Below, one piece after another: positions 51,703 to 60,897 of a stretch of DNA of 64,000 nucleotides (the first letter of the stretch is position 1; every line of letters begins with the position of its first letter). Where the stretch lies: contig JAFVPB010000007.1 of NCBI GenBank assembly GCA_017505525.1, positions 22,075 through 86,074 of the forward strand, given 5' to 3'. The translations under genes and the position numbers were made by a program. Origin of the DNA: Clostridia bacterium. Its GTDB lineage: Bacteria > Bacillota > Clostridia > UMGS1883. The notes under the pieces are model-generated. The model searched no databases and was not told the origin of the DNA. It worked only from the letters and a program-made list of their open reading frames with translations.

Positions 51703-52578
51703 ATGAAAAGAACTAACGGTGAAAAAGCATTTAATGTTTTTAATATTATTTTTCTTGGCCTTTTGGCACTTACAACGCTTTACCCCTTGATTTACACATT
51801 ATCTATCTCGCTTTCAACTACTGCAGAGGCAGCAAAGGGAGGATTTCATTTCTATCCGAAAGATGTTACTTTTATTGCTTACAAGATGGTGTTTAAAAAT
51901 CCGGACCTTCCCATTGCATATCTCAACACGATTTTCAGAACTGTAGTTGGTACGGTTGGAGCACTTTTGATTACATGCTTCTATGCGTATGCTCTGGCAA
52001 GACCCGAAACTCCGCACAAAAAGTTTTTTACAACTGTTCTTATTATAACAATGCTTTTTTCGGGTGGTAAAATTCCGATGTATATTACTTATAAAAATTA
52101 TGGACTTCTGGATAATATATGGATTTATGTTTTGCCACATTTAATTGGTGCATACAATGTTGTTGTGGCGAGAAGCTTCTTTTTATCGATTCCAGGAAGT
52201 CTTCACGAATCAGCTAAGATTGATGGTGCAGGAGAATTTAGTATTTTCTTTAAGATAATAATGCCTCTTTCAAAGCCTATAACTATGACGCTTGCGTTAT
52301 TTGTTGCAGTATTCCACTGGAATTCATGGTATGATTCGCTTATGTATATTCAGTCAAATTCAAAAATAGTTGTTCAGTTACTTTTACAGAGAATTATTCA
52401 GGAAAATAATGTAGAACTTATTACTCAGGGCATTATAAATCCCGAGCAGACAGAATTTACTTCAGAAACGGTTAAATCTGCTACAGTTATTGTTGCAGTG
52501 CTGCCAATTCTTGTAATGTATCCGTTTGTGCAGAAATATTTCACAAAGGGTATGATGCTTGGTGCTGTTAAAGGCTGA
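51703..52578 (+). CDS. ABC sugar transporter permease, LplC/UgpE-like
   Basis: This 291-residue membrane protein has six predicted spans and the EAA loop ESAKIDGAGEFSIFFKIIMP (about 169-188). The ending YPFVQKYFTKGMMLGAVKG is highly typical of the LplC/YtcP branch. GGAGG precedes the start, 13 bases after the first permease gene. With that permease and the lipoprotein it makes the membrane part of the importer. Confidence 0.93.
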   Translation: MKRTNGEKAFNVFNIIFLGLLALTTLYPLIYTLSISLSTTAEAAKGGFHFYPKDVTFIAYKMVFKNPDLPIAYLNTIFRTVVGTVGALLITCFYAYALARPETPHKKFFTTVLIITMLFSGGKIPMYITYKNYGLLDNIWIYVLPHLIGAYNVVVARSFFLSIPGSLHESAKIDGAGEFSIFFKIIMPLSKPITMTLALFVAVFHWNSWYDSLMYIQSNSKIVVQLLLQRIIQENNVELITQGIINPEQTEFTSETVKSATVIVAVLPILVMYPFVQKYFTKGMMLGAVKG

Positions 52579-52586
52579 TGAATTAG

Positions 52587-52630
52587 AATCAGGTCATTGG
52601 CGCTAATGTGTTGTGACCTGATTTTCATTT
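52587..52630 (+). terminator. weak terminator or attenuator after the importer genes
   Basis: AATCAGGTCA (52587-52596) pairs with TGACCTGATT (52614-52623) and is followed by TTCATTTTGT. The loop is 17 bases, so termination may be partial, letting some transcription continue into the GH20 genes. Confidence 0.55.
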
Positions 52631-52651
52631 TGTAAAGAAAGGACATTTGTT

Positions 52652-54370
52652 ATGTTTATTGTACCAAACCCGCAAAAAATAAAAATAAACGACGGTAAGC
52701 TTATTATAGATTCATTTTCTATAATGGCTGATGAAGAAAGAATATATGATTTTACTAAAGAATTAAATACAGAAAACGGAAACATTAATATAGTTTTTAA
52801 AAAAGTTGAAAATAAGAAAAATGAAGAATACAGCTTATGCGTAAGCGATAAGGGCATTCTTATTGAATATAGTGATTTAGAGGGAGCCTTTCGTGCTTCG
52901 AGCACTCTTAAGCAAATTATTAAAACATCTGAGGGCGAAATAAATTATATGGAGATAGAAGACTGGCCTTCAATAAAAAACAGAGGATATATGTTTGATA
53001 TATCTGCGCCTAAAATTCCTAAAATGGAATATCTTAAGTGGCTGATAGATGCAATGGCAGACTTAAAGTATAATCAGCTTCAGCTCTATATGGAGAGCAT
53101 GGTTTACGAATATAAAAATTTCCCGCAATATTGGAAAGGTACAGATGTTCTTTCAAAAAGTGAAATTGAAGAACTTGATATATATTGCAAAGAAAGATTT
53201 ATAAAGCTTGTACCTACAACAAACGGCTTTGGGCATATGAAAAGCTGGCTTGCAAAGGAAGAGATTAATCATCTTGCTATCACAAGAGATGATAATGGAA
53301 TTCAAACAACTATCAATCCTTTGAAGAAAGAATCCTTGGAGCTTGTTGACAAAATTTATGATGGATTTATAGATGCTTTTTCTGCTGATATGATTAATAT
53401 TGGTATGGACGAGCCTTTTGAACTCGGAATGGGAGAAACAAAGGAAGCTTGTGAAACGGAAGGTAAAGGAAAGATTTATACCGACCATCTTCTTAAAATA
53501 TGCGATTTGGCAAAAAATAAGTATGGAAAAACTCCAATGTTTTGGGATGATGTTATTTTTAAATATCCCGAACAGCTTTCCCGTCTTCCTAAAGATGGCA
53601 TAGTGATGGAATGGGGCTATGAAACAGAACATTATTTCGACAGATACTGCGCCATATTGAAGGATAAAGGTATAAGGTACTATGTATGCCCCGGAAGTGC
53701 TACATGGAGAAGCTTCACAGGAAGAACAGACAATATGATGTTTAACGTTGTTGCTGCAGCGAAAAGCGCAAGCTTTTACGATGCAGAGGGGCTTCTTATG
53801 ACAGAGTGGGGCGACCCCGGGCATGTGCATACATCAACAGTTACATATCTTCCGATGGCTCTTGCGGCAGAATTTTCATGGAACAGCGGAAGCACTGACG
53901 ATATTGAGGCTTGTATGGAAAGGCGTGAAGCGGTAGCTAATAACCTTAAATATCTGGATAAATATATATTTAAATCAGAGGGAGAGGCTTCTCTTGCTGA
54001 TATAATTTACAGGATGGGCAACTATTACTTCCTTGAAAACAGTGTTAACTGTAATGCTACAGAATTAAGCTGCTGCTTTACAAAGCCAGAGGTTATAACA
54101 GAAGAAATGAAGCCAGGGTTCAGAAGAATAATAGAATATATGAAGGGTTTAAGAAAAGAACTTGATATGGTTAAGGCAGATGAACTCTGCTTAAGAGAAG
54201 CAAAGCATAACTGCGATATGGTAATTTTCACGGCTGAAATGGTTTTAGGCAAGCGCGATAAAGCCGAAGCTGAAAGAATGAAAAAAGAGCATTGTGAGCT
54301 TTGGCGCGCAAGAAACAGAGAGCTGGGTATAGAAAATTACGGAAATTTGATAGATGTATTTTTTGAATAG
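52652..54370 (+). CDS. GH20-family beta-N-acetylhexosaminidase, paralog 1
   Basis: This 572-residue protein has no signal peptide. An N-terminal accessory domain (about 1-100, SDKGILIEYSDLEGAFRASSTL) precedes a GH20 TIM barrel with WPSIKNRGYMFD, TNGFGHM and the catalytic Asp-Glu pair D253-E254 in NIGMDEPFELG. GH20 uses the substrate N-acetyl group as nucleophile, so the substrate should end in GlcNAc or GalNAc. The C-terminal helical region (about 430-572) is unusual. The cytoplasmic location means it acts on imported oligosaccharides. It is the first gene after the importer and is followed by a paralog 25 bases away. Confidence 0.88.
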   Translation: MFIVPNPQKIKINDGKLIIDSFSIMADEERIYDFTKELNTENGNINIVFKKVENKKNEEYSLCVSDKGILIEYSDLEGAFRASSTLKQIIKTSEGEINYMEIEDWPSIKNRGYMFDISAPKIPKMEYLKWLIDAMADLKYNQLQLYMESMVYEYKNFPQYWKGTDVLSKSEIEELDIYCKERFIKLVPTTNGFGHMKSWLAKEEINHLAITRDDNGIQTTINPLKKESLELVDKIYDGFIDAFSADMINIGMDEPFELGMGETKEACETEGKGKIYTDHLLKICDLAKNKYGKTPMFWDDVIFKYPEQLSRLPKDGIVMEWGYETEHYFDRYCAILKDKGIRYYVCPGSATWRSFTGRTDNMMFNVVAAAKSASFYDAEGLLMTEWGDPGHVHTSTVTYLPMALAAEFSWNSGSTDDIEACMERREAVANNLKYLDKYIFKSEGEASLADIIYRMGNYYFLENSVNCNATELSCCFTKPEVITEEMKPGFRRIIEYMKGLRKELDMVKADELCLREAKHNCDMVIFTAEMVLGKRDKAEAERMKKEHCELWRARNRELGIENYGNLIDVFFE

Positions 54371-54395
54371 AATTTGAAATAGGAGTGAAAGTATT

Positions 54396-56108
54396 ATGAC
54401 AATTTTACCAGTACCGAAAAAAATGATTCAGAGTGAGGGCAAGTTGTTTGCTCAAAAATTTAAATTGCAGAGTGATAATGATGCAATATGTGAATTTATT
54501 GACCTTCCTGAAGCGGAAGACGGATGCTTAGTTTCTTTTGAAAAAATTTCAGGCAAAGTGGATGAGTGGTATTCTGTTAATATAAATGAAGACGGTATTT
54601 TCATAAAATATGCCGATATCGAAGGAGCGTACAGAGCATATACAACACTTAAGCAGCTTATACGTGAAAATGCTTCGGGGGAACTATGCTTTGTGGAAAT
54701 AGAGGACTATCCATCTATAAAAAACAGAGGGTATATGTTCAGCATTTCAAAAATACCACACAAGGATTATCTTAAGTGGTTGATTGATTTGATTTCTGAT
54801 ATGAAATATAATCAGTTTCAGCTATATATGGATCATAGTGATGTTTATCAATATAAAAATTTTCCCCAATATTGGAATAAAGATGCGTTTTCAAAAGCAG
54901 ATATAGAGGAAATAGATGAGTATTGCCGCAAACGTTTTATAAAGCTTGTTCCTACCACGAATGGCTTCGGGCATATGGAGAGCTGGATAGCAAAGGACGA
55001 ATTTAAGCATCTTGCAATAACAAGGGATGACGGTGCGCCTTCAAGAACGGTTAATCCGCTTATGGAAGAATCTTTGGAGCTTGTTGATAAAATTTATGAC
55101 GGGTATGTAGACGTTTTTTCAGCCGATATGGTAAATATTGGTATGGACGAGCCTTTTGAGCTTGGCATGGGTGAAACAAAGGAAGCTTGTGAAAAGGAAG
55201 GCAAGGGTAAAATATATACCGACCATGTTATTAAAATTTGTGAACTGGCAAGTAAAAAATATGGTAAAACTCCAATGCTTTGGGATGATATAATATTTAA
55301 ATATCCTGAAGAACTAAAAAGACTTCCCAAGGATTGTATAGTTCTTGACTGGGGCTATGAAACTGAACACTATTTTGACAGATATTGTAATATTCTTAAT
55401 GAAAACAATCTGCGTTATTACGTGTGTCCGGGAAGCTCAACATGGCGCACATATACCGGAAGGTCTGTAAATATGATGTTTAATATTGTTGCAGCTGCAA
55501 AAAGCGGTGCGTTTTACAATGCCGAAGGATTTCTTATGACAGAATGGAGTGATCCCGGGCATATGCATACACCTACTGTTACATATCTTCAGATAGTGCT
55601 TGCAGGAGCGATGTCATGGAACAGCGGAAGCAATGATGATATAGAAGCATGTATGGAAAGAAGAGATGTTATGGCAAAGTGCTATAAATATCTTGATAAA
55701 TATGTGTTTAAAACAGAGGGAGATGTTTCTTTTGCTGATATAATTTACAGAATGGGTAACTATTATTTCCTTGAAAACAGTGTTAACTGCAATGCTACAG
55801 AATTAAGCTGTTGCTTTACGAGACCAGAGGTTATAACAGAAGAAATGAAGCCCGGATTCAAAAGAGTAATTGACTATATGAAGGAAATAAGAAAAGAGCT
55901 TGACACTGTAAAAGCAGATGAGCTTTATTTAAGAGAGGCAAAGCTTAACTGTGATATGGTAATTTTCACAGCTGAGCTTGTTTTAGGAAAAAGAGATAAA
56001 GAAGAAGCTGAAAGAATAGAAAAAGAAAAAGAGTGTTTGTATAAAATCAGATTTAAAGATAAAGGTGCAGAGATTTTTGGAAATATGCTGAAAACGTTTT
56101 TTGAATAA
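54396..56108 (+). CDS. GH20-family beta-N-acetylhexosaminidase, paralog 2
   Basis: This 570-residue protein is strongly similar to paralog 1 across the whole length, including the C-terminal helical part (MGNYYFLENSVNCNATELSCCF is identical in both). The catalytic pair is D251-E252 in GMDEPFELG. It has an intact frame and a GGAG site. The duplication suggests two hexosamine linkages are cleaved. It is followed 15 bases later by an amino-sugar kinase and then murQ. Confidence 0.88.
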   Translation: MTILPVPKKMIQSEGKLFAQKFKLQSDNDAICEFIDLPEAEDGCLVSFEKISGKVDEWYSVNINEDGIFIKYADIEGAYRAYTTLKQLIRENASGELCFVEIEDYPSIKNRGYMFSISKIPHKDYLKWLIDLISDMKYNQFQLYMDHSDVYQYKNFPQYWNKDAFSKADIEEIDEYCRKRFIKLVPTTNGFGHMESWIAKDEFKHLAITRDDGAPSRTVNPLMEESLELVDKIYDGYVDVFSADMVNIGMDEPFELGMGETKEACEKEGKGKIYTDHVIKICELASKKYGKTPMLWDDIIFKYPEELKRLPKDCIVLDWGYETEHYFDRYCNILNENNLRYYVCPGSSTWRTYTGRSVNMMFNIVAAAKSGAFYNAEGFLMTEWSDPGHMHTPTVTYLQIVLAGAMSWNSGSNDDIEACMERRDVMAKCYKYLDKYVFKTEGDVSFADIIYRMGNYYFLENSVNCNATELSCCFTRPEVITEEMKPGFKRVIDYMKEIRKELDTVKADELYLREAKLNCDMVIFTAELVLGKRDKEEAERIEKEKECLYKIRFKDKGAEIFGNMLKTFFE

Positions 56109-56123
56109 CAGGAGTGAAGCGTA

Positions 56124-57077
56124 ATGAACAGCGATATGAATGTATCCGTAAAAGAAATTACGATGATTGGAATTGATGGCGGTGGGACAAAAACAGAATT
56201 TGTTTTGTTTTCCGCTGAGGGAACTGTTTTAAAAAGAATAGTTTTAGATGGCACAAATGCTAATTCGGTAGGTATCGCAAAAACAACCCAAATCTTAAAA
56301 AAAGGTATAGATATATTATTAAAGTGTAATCAAAATGTGGTTGGAATATACGCGGGAATAGCAGGCTGCGGCGGAAAAGAAAATCAAGAGGCGGTAATAA
56401 GCTTTTTAAAAAGCGAGTATCCTGGCTTGCTTGTAGGATGCAGCAGCGATATACAAAATATCATATCGTGCGCTAATACAAATCACTGCATTGCTGTAAT
56501 TTGCGGAACAGGCTCGTGTGTGTTTGCTCTTGATGAATACGGTTTACACCAAACAGGTGGATGGGGTTATATGCTTGGAGATGAAGGCAGCGGATTTTTT
56601 ATAGGCAGAGATGTTTTAAGAGCAAACTTATCTTATTATGATGGATTAGGGGAGTATTCCTTGCTTGTTAAACTGGCAGAAGAAAAACTTAATGGAAGAG
56701 TGAATGAGAAAATACCCCATATATATTCTAAAGGAAGAGATTTTGTTGCTTCATTTGCGCCTCTTTGTTTTGAGGCGCAAGTGAAGAATGATAAAGTAGC
56801 AACTGAGATTATTGAAAGAAATGCCGATGATTTAGCAAAGCAAATTAAAATTGCTTATGATAAATACGGAAAACCTAGCTGCGTTGTTCTGTCGGGCGGA
56901 GTTGTTAGTGCAAATCCCGATTATATTAGTTTGATAAAAGAAAAAAGCTGCTTGGATGTGGAATTCAAATTAATTACAAAGCCCCAGGTTTATGGAGCGG
57001 GGCTTTCATGTGCAAAGCTGTGCGGCATAGCTTTAAAGGAAGATTTTCTTAAGGAATTTAAAAGAACATACATATAG
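56124..57077 (+). CDS. N-acetylglucosamine / N-acetylmuramic acid kinase (BadF/BadG family)
   Basis: This 317-residue ASKHA-fold kinase has the phosphate-binding loop GIDGGGTKTEF (about residues 12-22), ICGTGSCVF, GGWGYMLGDEGSGFFIGRD and the adenosine loop VVLSGGVV near the C-terminus. The family includes eukaryotic NAGK and clostridial MurK, which phosphorylates both GlcNAc and MurNAc. Its place between two GH20 genes and murQ argues for an N-acetylhexosamine substrate, with MurNAc likely because murQ is directly downstream. It replaces the phosphotransferase system (MurP) used by other bacteria to make MurNAc-6-P. Confidence 0.88.
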   Translation: MNSDMNVSVKEITMIGIDGGGTKTEFVLFSAEGTVLKRIVLDGTNANSVGIAKTTQILKKGIDILLKCNQNVVGIYAGIAGCGGKENQEAVISFLKSEYPGLLVGCSSDIQNIISCANTNHCIAVICGTGSCVFALDEYGLHQTGGWGYMLGDEGSGFFIGRDVLRANLSYYDGLGEYSLLVKLAEEKLNGRVNEKIPHIYSKGRDFVASFAPLCFEAQVKNDKVATEIIERNADDLAKQIKIAYDKYGKPSCVVLSGGVVSANPDYISLIKEKSCLDVEFKLITKPQVYGAGLSCAKLCGIALKEDFLKEFKRTYI

Positions 57078-57093
57078 AACAGGAGTTTTTTAA

Positions 57094-57924
57094 ATGAACA
57101 GAACTGAAATGCGGAATCCCAAGACAACCCATATTGATAAAATGAATACTTTAGATATTCTTAAAATAATCAACGAAGAGAATATGAATGCCGTGAAAGC
57201 AGTGGAATCAGAGCTTGAGAATATAGAAAAAGCGGTGGAGGCTGCATCGGGTTGTCTTAAAAACGGAGGAAGGATAATTTATATCGGATGCGGCACATCA
57301 GGAAGACTTGGGGTGCTTGATGCATCGGAATGCCCTCCTACGTTTGGTGTGTCACCAGATACAGTGCTTGGAATAATAGCAGGCGGAGACAGATGCTTGC
57401 GCAGTGCAAGCGAAAATCAGGAAGATAACCGTGAAGCAGGCATTAATGATGTGAAAGCAATTGAGATTTCAGATAAAGATTGCCTTGTTGGCATTTCTGT
57501 TGCAGGTGGTGCAGAATATGTCTTGGGTGCAATAGAGTATGCTAAAAAAATAGGTGCTGTAACTGTTGGAATTACATCCAATAAGAATACTCCTCTTGAT
57601 TTGTGCGCCGATATTTCTATTTGTCCCGATACGGGAGAAGAGGTTATTACAGGTTCCACAAGAATGAAAGCAGGAACTGCACAAAAAATTATTTTAAATA
57701 TGATTTCTACAACTTCAATGATAAAACAAGGCTATGTATATGAAAATCTGATGATAAATCTTAAGCCATCTAATAATAAACTTAAAGAGCGCGTTATAAG
57801 GATAGTGCGTGATATAACAGGAAAAAACGCAGAAGAGGCAACAGATGCTCTGAACAAAACAAACTGGGATATTCGCGGTGCGGTGGAAATTATTGCTGGT
57901 AAAGTGTGTGGAGGAGAACAATGA
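57094..57924 (+). CDS. murQ: N-acetylmuramic acid 6-phosphate etherase
   Basis: MurQ cleaves the D-lactyl ether of MurNAc-6-P to give GlcNAc-6-P and lactate. The 276-residue protein matches closely: RNPKTTHIDKMNTLDIL, YIGCGTSGRLGVLDASECPPTFG (SIS-domain sugar-phosphate site, about 68-90), SENQEDN, ISVAGGAEYV and TGSTRMKAGTAQK. It is slightly shorter than the usual ~300 residues at the C-terminal end. The stop overlaps the next start (ATGA). Together with the kinase it forms a MurNAc recycling pair inside a glycan locus. Confidence 0.95.
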   Translation: MNRTEMRNPKTTHIDKMNTLDILKIINEENMNAVKAVESELENIEKAVEAASGCLKNGGRIIYIGCGTSGRLGVLDASECPPTFGVSPDTVLGIIAGGDRCLRSASENQEDNREAGINDVKAIEISDKDCLVGISVAGGAEYVLGAIEYAKKIGAVTVGITSNKNTPLDLCADISICPDTGEEVITGSTRMKAGTAQKIILNMISTTSMIKQGYVYENLMINLKPSNNKLKERVIRIVRDITGKNAEEATDALNKTNWDIRGAVEIIAGKVCGGEQ

Positions 57925-59672
57925 AAAAGTACGAAATTGTAAATAACGGAGTTAGCGAATATTATATTGTTACATCAAAAAAAGCACATGAAACGGAGCA
58001 TTTTGCAGCTTCTGAACTGCAAAAATATATCTACAAGAGTACTGATGTGCTTATCCCTTATTTTTCAGACCGTTGTGAAAAAAGAGGAAAAGAGATTTAT
58101 ATAGGAACACTTCCACGAGATGTTTATAAAGAGCTTGATATGTCGACAGTCGAAGAAGAAGGCTTTACAATTAAAACAATAGATAATGGCATTGTAATTG
58201 CAGGAAAAACTCCGCGTGGGACATTATATGGTGTATACAGCTTCCTTGAAAAATTTCTAGGATACAGGTGCTTTACTAAGGAAGTGGAAAAAATTGAAAA
58301 GATGGACAATTTAACAATAGATGAAATTTCTATAGTTGAAAATCCTGACTTTGAATATAGAGAAGCGTATTTCAGGTTTGCTTTTGAGAGTGATTTCGCT
58401 GTGAAGAATAAGCTTAATGCAAACTTAGCATCAATACCTTTAGAAAGAGGCGGACACACAAAATTCTATAACTTTCATCATTCATTCGACGATTTGGTTC
58501 CACCCGCGGAATATTTTGAAGAGCATCCCGAATATTTTGCAGAGGTAAAAGGGGAACGAATGCCCACTCAATTATGCCTTTCAAATCCCGATGTTTTAAA
58601 AATAGCAACAGAGAAGGTTTTTACATGGATAAAAGAAAACCCTTCGTGCAAGGTTTTTTCTGTTGCGCAGAATGATAATTCTATTAATATGGAAAAGTTT
58701 TGTTCGTGCGAAAACTGCAGAAAAACAGATTTGTATGAGGGGGGGCCTGCGGGCAGTGTTATCCATTTTGTAAATAAAATTGCAAGAGAAGTTAAAAAAG
58801 AGTATCCCGATGTGCTGATACATACTTTTGCTTACCAATATACGAGGAAAGCCCCAAAATACGTAAAACCCGAAGAAAATGTTATAGTTCGTTTGTGCGA
58901 TATAGAATGTGATTTCAGTAAGCCATTTGAAATACTTGTTAATGAGAATAACAGTGAGGCAATTGATTTCATAAATAATATAAATGAATGGACAAAGATT
59001 TCTGATAGAGTTTATATTTGGGATTATTGTGTTAATTTTGCAAATTATCTTCTTCCATTTCCAAATATGTATTCAATGGCAGAGAATATAAGACTGTATA
59101 GAAAAAGAGGCGTTAGAGGAGTTTTACAGCAAGGTAATTTCTCTTACGGAGGAGGAGCAAGCCTTGATGACTTAAAATCTTATGTAATAGCAAAGCTTCT
59201 TTGGAACTCAGAAGAAGACACTGAAAAGTTAATAGAAGAATTTACTGATTGTGTTTATGGAAAAGGCGGAATATATATAAAGAAATATATCGACCTTATT
59301 GCAAAGGAATTCTCTAAATATACTATGAAAATTTATGATAATTCTGATAGTCAGTATATAAATGATTCGTTAATTGAAGAATGTGAAAATCTGTTTGTGC
59401 TTGCTGAGAAAAATGCTGAAAACGAAGTTGTTCTCGAAAGAATAAAAAGGGAGCATTTAGCAGTTCAGTATATGCGTGTTTCGAGAATTGAAAACGACGA
59501 TATTAGAAAAAAACAAGTAGATGAACTTGAAAAGAGTGTGAAGCATTTTAAACTGACAGAAATATTTGAAAGATGTGATTTAGATTGGTCTTTTGATTGT
59601 ATGCGTCGCTCGCGTTTTGCAACCGATAGAACAGGATATAAGGAGAATTTTCTTTACTACATAATGAAATAA
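57921..59672 (+). CDS. DUF4838-domain protein, glucuronidase/hexosaminidase-like
   Basis: This 583-residue protein has no signal peptide. The N-terminal accessory domain (about 1-130) includes GFTIKTIDNGIVIAGKTP and RGTLYGVYSFLE, the hexosaminidase/alpha-glucuronidase domain-2 fold. A TIM-barrel-like DUF4838 region (about 200-450) follows with AQNDNS, the cysteine cluster FCSCENCRK, and VYIWDYCVNF. DUF4838 proteins are suspected glycosidases without proven substrate. GGAGGAG precedes ATG 57921, overlapping the murQ stop by four bases, so they are co-translated. A frameshifted relative of its N-terminal domain lies at 7690-7898. Confidence 0.8.
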   Translation: MKKYEIVNNGVSEYYIVTSKKAHETEHFAASELQKYIYKSTDVLIPYFSDRCEKRGKEIYIGTLPRDVYKELDMSTVEEEGFTIKTIDNGIVIAGKTPRGTLYGVYSFLEKFLGYRCFTKEVEKIEKMDNLTIDEISIVENPDFEYREAYFRFAFESDFAVKNKLNANLASIPLERGGHTKFYNFHHSFDDLVPPAEYFEEHPEYFAEVKGERMPTQLCLSNPDVLKIATEKVFTWIKENPSCKVFSVAQNDNSINMEKFCSCENCRKTDLYEGGPAGSVIHFVNKIAREVKKEYPDVLIHTFAYQYTRKAPKYVKPEENVIVRLCDIECDFSKPFEILVNENNSEAIDFINNINEWTKISDRVYIWDYCVNFANYLLPFPNMYSMAENIRLYRKRGVRGVLQQGNFSYGGGASLDDLKSYVIAKLLWNSEEDTEKLIEEFTDCVYGKGGIYIKKYIDLIAKEFSKYTMKIYDNSDSQYINDSLIEECENLFVLAEKNAENEVVLERIKREHLAVQYMRVSRIENDDIRKKQVDELEKSVKHFKLTEIFERCDLDWSFDCMRRSRFATDRTGYKENFLYYIMK

Positions 59673-59688
59673 AGAGAGCGTGTTATTA

Positions 59689-60882
59689 ATGGATTGGGAT
59701 AAAAGAAATATTATAGAAAAAGGTAACTATGATGTAATTGTAGTTGGCGGAGGAATTGCAGGAATCAGTGCTGCTGTAAGTGCGGCAAGAAACAATCTTT
59801 CAGTTTTGTTGATTGAAAAGAACGTAAATCTCGGTGGGCTGGCTACAGTCGGACTTATTTCCTGGTACGAGCCATTGTGCGACGGAGAAGGAAAACAAAT
59901 GATAGGTGGAATTTGTGAAGAACTGATAAAATTGTCTGCAAAGTATGGCTTTGATAATCTTCCCTCTAAATGGGGCGGAAGTGGAGAATTTCCAAGCTCT
60001 AATGAAAGGTATTCCACCTATTTTTCACCAACTGTATTTTCTTTGGCATTGGATGAATACGTATTGGAAAATGGAGTTAAAATCAGATTTGATACTCTGG
60101 GAGTTTATCCGGTAATGGAAGGAACTCATGCAATAGGTGTAATTTGCGAAAGCGTGGAAGGAAAAGAATTTTTTGGAGCAAAAGTAATAATTGATGCGAG
60201 CGGGACTGCTGTTGTTATGGAAAGAGCTGGAGTACCAACAGTTGTAGGTAATAATTTTATGTCCTATGTTGCCCATGGCTATCAAGTTGAAAATGCAGAA
60301 AATCTGAAAGAAACAGGCAACACCTGTAAGTTCAGAAAATGGATTGGCGTCGGCAGCGATATGTTTGGAACAGGTGCTGAAAAGAATATGCGAGAACTGA
60401 AGGGCATTACTGCTGATGATGTAACTAAATATATCTTACGCGGAAAGAAAGGGCTTCTTAAAAAGATAAAAGAGTATGAAAAAAACAGTTATGATATAAT
60501 GACACTTCCAGGGATGGCGCAATTCAGAACAATACGAAGGATAGTAGGAAAAACTGATTTTAATGCTATTGATGGAGAAATATTTGAAGATTCAATAGGT
60601 TCATGCGGAGATTTTCGACCAAATGGCAAAGGTAAGCATTATCAGCTCCCTTTTGGTGCTTTGTATAATGAAAAATTTGATAATTTAATTGCCGCCGGAA
60701 GAATAGTATCTTCTCCGCAGGGAGATGGATGGGAAGTAGCCAGAGTAATACCGGTATGTGCACTTACCGGAGAAGCTGCGGGAAATGCGGCTTCATTGGT
60801 TGTGAAGAATTCCGTGAAAGTGGCGGAAATAAACATAAAGGAACTTCAAAAGCTTCAGAAAAATAATGGAGTGTTATTTTAA
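59689..60882 (+). CDS. FAD-dependent oxidoreductase (FAD_oxidored family)
   Basis: This 397-residue flavoprotein has the dinucleotide-binding motif VIVVGGGIAGISAAVSAAR (about 17-35), the second FAD contact LLIEKNVNLGGLATVGL, and a C-terminal ending AAGRIVSSPQGDGWEVARVIPVCALTGEAAG typical of PF12831. This family is common in glycan loci and may oxidise sugars or reduce bonds in unusual sugars; no substrate is known. ATG at 59689 is used; the in-frame GTG at 59680 lacks a good ribosome binding site. Its presence with DUF4838 and GH20 genes suggests oxidative sugar processing, a guess. Confidence 0.82.
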   Translation: MDWDKRNIIEKGNYDVIVVGGGIAGISAAVSAARNNLSVLLIEKNVNLGGLATVGLISWYEPLCDGEGKQMIGGICEELIKLSAKYGFDNLPSKWGGSGEFPSSNERYSTYFSPTVFSLALDEYVLENGVKIRFDTLGVYPVMEGTHAIGVICESVEGKEFFGAKVIIDASGTAVVMERAGVPTVVGNNFMSYVAHGYQVENAENLKETGNTCKFRKWIGVGSDMFGTGAEKNMRELKGITADDVTKYILRGKKGLLKKIKEYEKNSYDIMTLPGMAQFRTIRRIVGKTDFNAIDGEIFEDSIGSCGDFRPNGKGKHYQLPFGALYNEKFDNLIAAGRIVSSPQGDGWEVARVIPVCALTGEAAGNAASLVVKNSVKVAEINIKELQKLQKNNGVLF

Positions 60883-60897
60883 AGGGAGAGTACATAT

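Noticed and set aside
53153..53830. 225-codon minus-strand frame inside the first GH20 gene
   Set aside because: Antisense shadow with no ribosome binding site; the plus-strand gene has catalytic residues and a paralog.
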